A DNA stretch of 64,000 bases from NCBI GenBank assembly GCA_026018925.1, contig JAKSZU010000013.1, positions 82,174,291 to 82,238,290 of the forward strand. The letters are read 5' to 3'. Both the position numbers and the translations under genes were made by a program. Of this stretch, positions 55,159 to 64,000 are shown in pieces; position 1 is the first letter of the stretch, and every line of letters starts with the position of its first letter. This DNA comes from Tupaia tana (Eukaryota > Chordata > Mammalia > Scandentia > Tupaiidae). The notes beneath the pieces were generated by a model. That model had not been told where the DNA came from, searched no databases, and saw only the letters and a list, made by a program, of their open reading frames with translations.

Positions 55159-55282
55159 TACCTGCCTTCCCATCATACTCATCGCCCACCAGTGAAGACC
55201 GTATGTTCTGTTATATATAGGAGCTCCTTACTGTAGCAATAGTTTGTGGTATTCATAATGTTGATGCACTTCCAGAAAACAT

Positions 55283-55418
55283 ACAGGGTCTTCACAAAAT
55301 TTATGGAGATATGTAATTATGAAAAAAAAAAAACTGTACATGGATTTCCATTATTTTTGCACCCAAATCAACTTGCCCTTTAACTCTATTTTTCCATTAA
55401 GTTTTTGAAGTCCCCTCA
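55283..55418. mobile_element. Mariner-type MITE (HSMAR2-like ends), copy 4
   Basis: 'acagggtcttcacaaaatttatggag' and 'tttccattaagtttttgaagtccc' are inverted ends; 'ttttgcacccaaatcaacttgccctttaactc' inside. Confidence 0.6.
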
Positions 55419-56100
55419 TTCTGGTGTATTCTATAGAAAGACCATGAAAGTGGTGTGCTAGGCCTCGCAGATAGTGGAAGAATGTGGAAGTCTTCCTAAT
55501 GGATTGAGGTCATTGCATTCCAGAGGTTTCTTGCAGCACACTTCCCTACATGGTTTGCTACTGTCAGCTCATCATGCTTTGCCCTGGAATTTCTACTTCT
55601 CCAAGCCTTGCTCCCTGGAATGAGCTTTCTGTGATTCCTCCCTGGAATCAGCTTTTTCAACTCTTTTCTTATAAGCATAGTAACAGTGATCTGTTCCATG
55701 TGGGTAATGTCTTCAACATTAGGACAGTTCTGGTTTTATGGACTGGCAGCTAATGTGTTTTCAGAAATGTATTTTACTGCCATTGAAACCATGAGTGCAA
55801 GTTCAAAACGCATGTGGACAAACAGAAATGCAGTCAGAGGAGAGCAAAAATAATAGTTCATTCATTCAGAGATACTAGGCATCAGTTACATTAGTTCCTC
55901 ATACAATGTTCTAGACTTTAGAGATGCTTCAGCCAAGATCCTTGTCCTCAAAGAACTTATAGTTTGGTAGGGAGCTGTATAACCAGCTAAGTGTATAAAG
56001 TGATAATGTACCCAAGGTACTAATATAGAAAAATCCATAGACTGTGAAGAGGGGAGTGAGGAGGCCTCTTGAAAGGAAGCATAATAGCCTTCTGTGTTTT
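55419..56100. other. No gene; possible ancient repeat at 55.9-56.05 kb
   Basis: 'agatgcttcagccaagatccttgtcctcaaagaacttatagtttgg' resembles text of the ancient repeat at the window start. Confidence 0.35.
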
Positions 56101-56620
56101 TCAGTATGCTTTGACTTGTAAGTGACAGAAATATGACTCAAATTAGCTTAAGCACAAGGGAGATTTAGTAGTGTATGTGATTTCCAAAGCCTGGGATGGT
56201 TTGGGCTTCTAGTAGGATTAGATCTGGGACTCAAATAACATATTCGGATTCTTTTTTCTCTGCCTTCTATCTCTGCATCCCTTTGTGTATCAACCTTGTT
56301 TTCTCTAACAGAGATGCATTTCTTCCAGGTGGCTTGGAGAAATTACCAATCAGACATAATCATCTCAGGGAGGTGTTTTGTTTTCTCCCAGTGCTCATAT
56401 GTCTGTCTCTCTAAATGTCCCTTTTTAGTCCAGCCTAGGCCACTTAGCTACTTCTTGGATCAATCACCATTGCAAAGAGATAAGGTCAGTAAGTATGATC
56501 GACCCATCCTGGTTCACATGCAAGTGTGCATGCAAGTAGTAGCAGGGCTGAGCGGAGGTGAATTTAACTATGACTGGCATTCCCACCAGCACCACTTACA
56601 GCGTAGATAGAGGTGTTCTT
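56100..56620. repeat. Old interspersed repeat
   Basis: 'ttgacttgtaagtgacagaaatatgactcaaattagcttaagcacaaggg' and the pattern that follows are typical of an old mammalian repeat also suggested at 13.1 kb. Family not named. Confidence 0.35.
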
Positions 56621-56719
56621 CAAAGCAAGGAAGACTGAGCAGATCACAATCGACAGGCAGTCACTTTAACTTCACTGATTTTTAAGCTGTGATGTCAAAG
56701 ATGGATAGTTCTTTGTTGA

Positions 56720-57127
56720 ATGAAGCAGTGAGGGCTCTTCATATTGTTGGAGGAAGAAGTGAGAGCAAAACCAAGATGACATGAACCTGCCTGCCGATTA
56801 GCAAACTGCAAATTGTTAGTTGAGATTGAAGCACGTGGTTAGGAGTCATGGCCAGAGATAAAGCTGTGAGAAAACCAGGAGCTTCAAGAGCCAAGTGAAG
56901 AACTTGCTCTTTGCACTTTAAGTAATGGGTAGACATTCTGGATTTTAGGGAATGGATGGAGGTGATCACATTTCCATTTTATTTTGCTTTATTTTTATTG
57001 CTAAAAGCATGTATATTTGCCAGAGAGAGAGAATGGGGGAAGAGCACCCCCCGTGGGTATGAACATGCTGCAATCCCTTCTTTTCCATTTCTCCATCTGG
57101 TTGGGATTTGGGGCATGCATGCATGCA

Positions 57128-57168
<41 letters not shown>

Positions 57169-57800
57169 CTAGTGTGTTTTTCAAGCTGCCAGGGCCAGAA
57201 TTTGAACTGGAGTCTTATCATGTGGTATACAGTTCCTTTAACCACTAGGCTATGGGGCTGGCCTGGGATTTTCATTTAAAATATTACTCTAGCAGCAGTA
57301 TGAAGGGTGGCTTGGAGCAGCCAAGATTGGGAGTGAGGAAACCATAAGGAAACCACTGAAGTACTCCATAAAGAGATGAAGTATAAGCATTGAAGTCCTA
57401 TGGAGTGCTAAGGTACTAAGGGAGGATAGTCTCCATGTGCAGGTGGGGAGGTAATAGAGTATTAAAGCAGTACTCAAGATTATAGTGGGGAAGCAAAAGG
57501 TATGGAAAATGACAGGAGAACTGGTAGGATTTAGTCTTTCAAGAAAGTGAGTATCTCAAGTGACTCTGCTTTCTGACTTGAATGATGTCATTTGCTAAGA
57601 TGAGAATACAGAAGGAGCAGATGTGAGGGGAGAGAGAGGGGATGGCTGAGATGGCGACTGCAGGAGTTGGGTTTGAGGGAGTGGTTAAGAATGGTTGTCA
57701 GTTTAATATGGCAATCTGGAACTCAAAGGAGAGACAGAGTTGTAGAGTTGATGAGAGTGAAAGGCCCAAGAGTTACTGGTTGTCTCAGTTAAAGGAAGGA
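56720..57800. repeat. Ancient interspersed repeat, same type as 1-720, split by a SINE
   Basis: Purine-rich text 'gaagtgagagcaaaaccaag', 'gcactttaagtaatgggtagacattctgg' and, after the SINE, 'gtatgaagggtggcttggagcagcc'. Same style as 1-720 and 5.86-7.1 kb. Confidence 0.35.
56990..57266 (-). mobile_element. Old family A-type SINE with internal (CA)n
   Basis: 'tttgccagagagagagaatggggg', 'catgctgcaatccc', then (CA)n at 57121-57164 in the body, then 'caagctgccagggccagaatttgaac' to 'cactaggctatggggctggcc'. Confidence 0.75.
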
Positions 57801-58466
57801 GAAAATTTGGAATGAGTAGCCTAGCTGGATGAGGAGTGCAGCTTGGAAACACAGTCCAAATAAAGAACTGAAGATGAGTCCCTTAATGGCATCCTGCTAA
57901 AGCTTGTCAAAGTGGACTCATATCTAATCTGAACAGAGGCTGGTTGTGTAGCTTACTTACCTCCTGTCCAGTTAGGAGTGACTTTAGGACCTAACCTTCC
58001 CAGTCTGGAAGGGGACTCAGCGAGTCAACAGATCCTGCAACAGCAGTAGAGGCACAAAGGTTCTCATTATGGAACCATGTCCAGGGTCTTCATCAACCAA
58101 AAGAGAAATGTGAACATGCCAGTGCCTCTGCCTGTTTGTACGTGTTAACAGCTGTTACCTTGAATCTAATAAGGTCTTTCCTCAGAGAAAATAGGAGTAG
58201 AGTACAATGGGATCCCCTTACCGCTTTCCCGCTAGCACCCATTCTTACACTAGCACTCTTCTGGTCTGTGTGACTCAAAGCCAAGAAACCATTTTGCCTC
58301 ACCCCCTAGTTCCTAGGAGTCTTGGGTGTCATCAGTTCTAGTTCTTATATTTGCTCTTCTCTGGCAACTGATGTCTTTAAGTGAGGGCGAGCTTGCTACT
58401 TCATCCATGCCCATGGCACAACAGGGTGAATTTAGCATGCTCCTAAGGCACTTAATGGTCTTTTAA
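57800..58466. other. No gene or clear repeat seen
   Basis: Apparently unique sequence; one 69-codon antisense ORF, unsupported. Confidence 0.4.
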
Positions 58467-58467
58467 T

Positions 58468-58680
58468 CCAGAGGTTGGCAAATTATGATCTGTTGGCCAA
58501 ATCTGGCCCACCACCTGTGTTTGTAAATGAAGCTTTATTAGAATACAGCCATAGTCATTCTTTTATATATTGTCTGAGACTGCACTTGAACTATAATTGT
58601 AGCACTGAGTAATTGCAACAGAGACTGCATGTCCTACCAAATGTAAAATGTTCATGCTCTGATCCTTTGCAGAAGAAGGT
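58468..58680. mobile_element. hAT-Charlie-type non-autonomous DNA transposon
   Basis: 'ccagaggttggcaaattatgatctgttggccaaatctggcccacc', 'tttattagaatacagccat', 'caacagagactgcatgtcc' and 'tcctttgcagaagaag' are a well-known old mammalian hAT MITE. The exact subfamily is not named. Confidence 0.65.
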
Positions 58681-58858
58681 CCTAACTCCTGTTAATCCAT
58701 CCTGTATACCAGTGCCAGATGAATGTTCCTGAAATGCCATTTCACCTTATCATTCTCTTGCGTAGAATCCTGTAATAACAGTTCATTGTCTGCACAATAA
58801 AAATCCAAAGTTCTAGGACTGGCATTCAAGGCCCTCCATGATCTAGTCTCAGCCAATC

Positions 58859-59631
58859 TTTTTTTTTTTTTTTTTTTTTTGATATACAGTAGGTACTCAA
58901 TACATTTTTTTAAAATTTATTTATTTGCATTCATTCTCTGAACATCATTACAGCATACAAAATGAGATTTTCCATCCAAATTACACTATATATTGTCTCA
59001 ATCAAGCACATCAACAAACATTATTGTCAGCAAATGATCTTCCATTTCTTGTCTTCTGTATGTTTTGCTTTTTTCCCCCCATCCTAGATTCTCTATCTCT
59101 TACCCTCTGCCATCTCCCACTCTCCTCCCACAGTCTCTGGTATCTATGTTTGCTTTCTATACTGTTTTCTCCTCACATTTTATTGTAACGCCAAAGACCC
59201 TAATCAATCCAAATATCCTCATAGCAAACACAGGTGATACCAACATTTCCATGAACACAAGTCTTACTTTATGCATCCTATAAAGTAGCACCTAGCTGTG
59301 GCTACATATCCTACTGCAGTCATTGAATAGATATATATTTTTTTTTCTGAAACTTTTTTTTTGTAACTCAATTTACATTCCTTCCCTAAGCTTCATCACA
59401 GCATACAAAATGCAATCTCCCATCCAGTACACACTGCATAGTGATACAATCATGCACATTACAAAAAATTTTCCATTACTAGTTCCTAGAATTACTTCCA
59501 CCCCTCTTTCTGACCCTCTGTCCCTTCCCACCCTCCTCTCACACCACCTCCGGTGTCTACAATTGTCCTTCATTCCCTTCCCACCCACGTTGCATTGATC
59601 ACACAATTTCCTACATAATCTAACTACTTTC
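58859..59631 (-). mobile_element. 3'UTR of a second half-L1, minus strand
   Basis: 58905-59631 reversed matches the 3'UTR of the 49 kb half-L1, including both sub-units. On the plus strand it is preceded by a 22-T run (58859-58880) and a 24-bp unique spacer (58881-58904). Its upstream part ends abruptly at ctttc (59631), where the right-hand L1's T-run begins. Confidence 0.85.
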
Positions 59632-62600
59632 TTTTTTTTTTTTTTTCTTATTATCATCATATTCTTCTTTATATTACATTGAATTACATATAACTTTACA
59701 TTGTATTACATTACTTTTTCAAAAGGGAATGCCGTGCATGTCAGTCAGTACAGAGACATTAATCTCCCCGCTTCAACATTCAATATCTTTTCTATGTTTT
59801 CCCCAATCATTATTATTATTCTAATTATTTTTTAAGACAGTCCATCGCTATTTCTCATGTTGCTTGTACAAATACTTTGCCCATCATGAAATACTTCTCA
59901 GACAAATCCAGTTGAGAATACTATACATGTCAACATCAACAGTTAATAAGCCATATCTGTTTCTCACTAATGTCCTGCCTCTCTATTGTTCATTTGTTAT
60001 CTTTCTCTATCCTCTTCTCTTCACTTCCCCCATTCCACACTGTCCTATTCTCATTAAGTACCTTCACTGCTTTTATGTCCTCCAATTTTTTTTCACTATC
60101 ATAGAATGCTGATAGTCGGTATATATTGAGTGGATACATACAATATCTTTCTTTCATATCCTGGCTTACTTCACTCAGCAATATATCCTCCGTATCTGAC
60201 CACTTTCTATCAAATTCCAGGGCCTTGTTATTTTTTATGGCTGAGTAGTATTCCATAGAGTATATATACCACACTTTTCCAATCCATTCATCAGTTTGTG
60301 GACATTTAGGTTGGTTCCATGTCTTGGCAATTGTGAATAATGCTGCAATAAACATTGATGTGCAAGCACTTTTCTGACTGAGCGTTCTCCTGTCTTTTGG
60401 GTAAATACCCAGAAGTGGGATTACTGGATCGAATGGTAGTTCTATTTGTAGATCTTTGAGGAACCTCCATATTGTTCTCCACAGTGGTTGAACTAGTTTA
60501 CATTCCCACCAACAGTGTAGGAGGGTTCCCTTTTCACCACATCCCCGTCAACACTTATCACTTTTTATATTCTTAATCTTTGCCATTCTGACAGGGGTTA
60601 GGTGGTATCTCATTGTGGTTTTTATCTGCATCTCCCTTATGATGAGGGATGTTGAGCATTTCCTCATATGCTTTTTGGCTATTCGTATGTCTTCCTTAGA
60701 GAGACTTTTGTTCAGCTCATTTTCCCACCTTTTAATTGGGTTAATCATTTTTTTTCGCATAAGGCACTTGAGTTCCCTATGTATTCTGGTTATCAGTCCC
60801 TTGTCTGAGGCATATTTAACAAAAATATTTTCCCATTCTGAGGGTTGTCGGTTCACACTTGTTACTGTGTCCTTTGCTGTGCAGAAACTTCTTAGTCTAA
60901 TATAGTCCCACTTGTCTATTTTAGGGATTATTGCCTGTGCCTTGGGAGTCTTATTTAAGAAGTCTTTGCCTACTCCAATGTCCCCCAGAGTTTCCCCAGC
61001 ATTTTCCACCAGTAGTTTTATTGTTTGAGGTTTTAGGTTAAGATCTTTGATCCATTTTGAGTTGACTGTTGTTAGTGGTGAAAGATGGGGGTTCAGTTTC
61101 ATCTTTCTGCAGGTGGATACCCAGTTTTTCCAGCACCATTTACTAAAGATGTTTTCCTTTTCCCAATGGATTGACTGATATCCTTTGTCAAAGATCAGTT
61201 GGCTGTAAGCTTTGGGGGTTATTTCTGGGGTCTCTATTCTCTTCCATTGGTCCACATGTCTGTTTTTATGCCAATACCATGCTGTTTTGATGACCACAGC
61301 TTTATAGTATATCTTGGGATCAGGGAGTGATATGCCTCCTACTCCACTCTTCTTGCGCAGGATTGCTTTTGCAATACGAGGTCTTTTATGGTTCCAGACA
61401 AATTCTATGATTGCCCTTTCTAGATCTCTGAAGAATATCTCTGGTATTTCGATTGGAATTGCATTAAACATGTAGATTAATTTGGGTAGAATTGCCATTT
61501 TGATTATGTTAATTCTTCCAATCCAGGAGCATGGGATATCCTTCCACTTTTTTATGTCACTTTCAATGTCTCTTTCAAGATTTTCGTAGTTTTCTTTATA
61601 AAGATCTTTGACTTTCTTAGTTAGGTTTATCCCTAGGTATCTTATACACCTTGTGGCTACAGTGAAAGGGATTCCTTTCTTCAGCTCTGCTTCGTTCAAC
61701 TTGTTGTTCATAAATAGAAATGCTATAGATTTTTGGATATTGATTTTGTATCCTGCCACTTTACTGTATTCACTTATTACTTCAAGCAGTTTTTTCATGG
61801 ATACCTTTGGGTCTTCTAAGTATACCATCATGTCATCTGCAAATAAAGATATTTTCAATTCTTCTTTGCCTATTCGAATGCCTTTAATATTGTTCTCTTC
61901 TCTGATTGCAATAGCTAAGACTTCCAGTACTATATTAAAGAGCAGTGGAGAAAGTGGGCAGCCCTGCCTAGTACCTGTTTTCAGAGGAAAAGCTTTCAGC
62001 TTTTCCCCATTCAGTATAATGTTAGCTGTAGGTTTTTCATAGATGGCTTTTATTGTGTTGAGAAATGACCCTTCTATACCAATCTTACTGAGAGTCTTAA
62101 TCATAAAAGGATGCTGTATTTTATCAAATGCTTTCTCCGCATCAATTGAGATGATCATATGGTTTTTATCTTTCTTTCTGTTAATGTGGTGTATTACATT
62201 TATGGTCTTGCGTATATTGAACCATCCTTGCATCCCTGGTATAAAGCCTACCTGATCGTGGTGAATGATCTTTGTTATATGTTGTTGGATACGATTTGCG
62301 AGTATTTTGTTGAGAATTTTCGCATCTATATTCATCAATGATATTGGTCTGTAGTTTTCCTTTTTTGTCATATCCTTATCTGTTTTGGGGATGAGGATGA
62401 TGGAAGCTTCATAAAATGAATTTGGAAGGTTTCCTTCCTTTTGAATCTTTAGAAATAATTTTAGTAGGATAGGGGTTAACTCTTCCTTAAAAGTTTTGTA
62501 GAATTCACAAGTGAAGCCATCTGGGCCTGGGCTTTTCTTTGTTGGGAGGTTATTTATTACTGATTCAATCTCCTGGCTTGTTATAGGTCTATTCAGGTTC

Positions 62601-64000
62601 TCTATGTCTTCCTAATCCAATCTTGGTAGATTATATGCATCCAGGAATTTGTCCATCTCCTCCAGGTTATCTTGTTTGTTGGCGTAAAGTTGCTCATAGT
62701 ATCCTCTAATGATATTTTGTATTTCTGCTATGTCTGTGGTAATATTGCCTGTTTTATCACATATTTGATTAATCTGGTTTCTTTCTTTCTTCTTCTTAAT
62801 CAGTCTAGCCAATGGTGTGTCGATCTTGTTAATCTTTTCAAAGAACCAGCTTTTGCTTTCATTTATTTTCTGTATGGTTCGTTTATTTTCTATTTCATTT
62901 ATTTCTGCTCGAACCTTTATTATTTCTTTTCGCCTGGCATTTTGGGGATTTGTTTGTTGTTGTTTTTCCAATTCTCTGAGGCATGATGATAAGTTATCTA
63001 GTTGCCATCTTTCTGTCCTTTTCTTATGTGCACTAATTGCTATGAATTTTCCTCTTATGACTGCTTTTGCTGTGTCCCATAGATTCTGGACACTTGTGTA
63101 CTCATTATCATTAGTTTCCATAAATTTTTTTATTTCAGCCTTAATTTCTTCAGTAGTGAAGAAGTCATTCAGAAGTAGGTTGTTCAGTTTCCATGTGTTC
63201 ATGTATTTTCGGGGTTGTGTCTTGAAATTAATCTTGAGTTTAATTCCATCATGGTCAGAGAAGATGCTGGGTACAGTTTCTATGCCTTTGAATCTATAAA
63301 GGCTTGATTTGTGTCCTAATATATGATCTATCTTTGAAAAGGTTCCATGTCGGGGTGAGAAAAATGTATATGTTGTGGATGTAGGGTGGAAAGTTCTATA
63401 GATATCTGTCAAGCCCATTCCATTTATAGTATCATTTAAGTCCTGTATCTCTCTATTTATTTTCTGTCTAGAAGACCTGTCTATAGGAGATAATGGGGTG
63501 TTGAGATCTCCAACAATTATAGTATTTCTCCCTATCTCTCCTTTTAGCTCCAACAGTCTTTCCTTCACATATTTAGGCGCACCTGAGTTGGGTGCATAGA
63601 TATTTATAAGGGTTATGTCTTCTTGCTGGATTACCCCATTTACTATTATATAATGCCCTTCTTTGTCTCTTCTTACAGTCTTTGTCTTGAAATCTATTTT
63701 GTCTGAGATCAATATCGCTACTCCAGCCTTTTTTTGATTTCCATTTGCATGGAGTATCTTTTTCCAGCCCTTGACTTTTAGTCTATGTATGTCTTTATCC
63801 ATAAGGTGAGTTTCTTGTAGGCAACAGATAGAGGGTTTCTGTTTTCTTATCCAGTCAGCCAGTCTATGTCTCTTTACTGGAGAATTTAATCCATTGACAT
63901 TCAATGTAATTATCGATATTTCCGTACCTGATCCTATCATTAAGTGAGCCATTTTCTTGGTTGCTCTTTGTTCTCGTATAACTGTCTCTGATTTTTTAGT
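59632..64000 (-). mobile_element. Young near-complete L1, cut by the window edge
   Basis: Minus-strand L1: tail T15 (59632-59646), 3'UTR, whole ORF2 (to 63952), then the ORF1-ORF2 spacer to 64000. ORF1 and 5'UTR are outside. It is nearly identical to 17201-19976 where they overlap. Confidence 0.95.
59990..63952 (-). pseudogene. L1 ORF2: endonuclease, reverse transcriptase, Cys motif; two nonsense codons
   Basis: Starts [20 protein letters not shown]. The apurinic-like endonuclease shows [25 protein letters not shown] and FSDHDGIKL (catalytic N, E, D/N and S-D-H). Z region [12 protein letters not shown]; reverse transcriptase [21 protein letters not shown] and FADDM; C-terminal Cys motif [18 protein letters not shown]. 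The frame is continuous from 63952 except for a TAG at 62612-62614 (after YNLPRLD) and a TGA at 60548-60550, which replaces the Trp of the CWRGCGEK motif; the left-hand L1 keeps TGG there. A 1-bp difference from the left copy near 60156 changes the last codons. About 1,320 codons can be followed, slightly longer than human ORF2p (1,275). It nicks target DNA and primes reverse transcription; this copy cannot make the whole protein. Confidence 0.95.

Noticed and set aside
62817..63299. 160-codon plus-strand ORF rich in Phe and Ser
   Set aside because: Antisense of the L1 ORF2 endonuclease-to-RT region; no independent support.

Overview
This is non-coding eutherian nuclear DNA built almost entirely of retrotransposons and older repeats. 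No intact host gene or host exon could be supported. The dominant repeat is a young tRNA-headed SINE (called family A here, about 270 bp, roughly 40 copies on both strands). It has an A-box/B-box head, a CpG-rich body, a CCCCCCTGGGGGG-type palindrome, a CT-rich stretch and an A tail; the youngest copies have perfect 10-16 bp target-site duplications (TSDs). A second, older SINE (family B) and heterodimeric SINEs joining a tRNA-like head to 7SL/Alu-like units are also present. 7SL-derived SINEs point to Euarchontoglires; there are no Alu, B1 or rabbit C elements. A colugo (Dermoptera), whose genome carries tRNA-derived CYN SINEs, is my best guess, from memory and unverified. Layout: 1-17.1 kb is old repeat sequence (an unnamed ancient repeat, a MaLR LTR, family B and A SINEs, L1M fragments, mariner-type MITEs). 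17.1-20.0 kb is a young 5'-truncated L1 on the minus strand with a likely 3' transduction. 20-45.7 kb is SINE-dense, with a run of three SINEs at one target (22.74-23.53 kb), a Tigger-like DNA transposon (36.3-36.96 kb), and a ~270 bp duplication (40.0 and 42.4 kb) in which one copy is the empty site of a SINE. 46.26-47.31 kb is a processed pseudogene of PSME3IP1 (FAM192A). 49.05-51.38 kb is the most unusual object: an apparently full-length 'half-L1' (HAL1-like) element with two 112-bp tandem 5' units, an L1-type ORF1, a short scar of the ORF2 start, then a 3'UTR, with ORF2 missing; it sits inside a family A SINE with a 13-bp TSD. 52-58.9 kb holds more SINEs, MITEs and old repeats. 58.9-64 kb is the 3'UTR of a second half-L1 abutting a nearly complete minus-strand L1, whose ORF2 (endonuclease, reverse transcriptase, C-terminal Cys motif) is interrupted by only two nonsense codons; its ORF1 and 5' end lie beyond the window. 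How the parts relate: L1 ORF2 protein is the expected source of mobilisation for the SINEs, the half-L1 and the processed pseudogene, as their A tails and TSDs indicate. The two L1 copies are nearly identical, so this lineage was active recently. Repeat boundaries were read by eye and are usually accurate to about 5-20 bp where no TSD is stated. Old family names (MaLR, MIR, Tigger, mariner, hAT) come from recognition, not from a database search.
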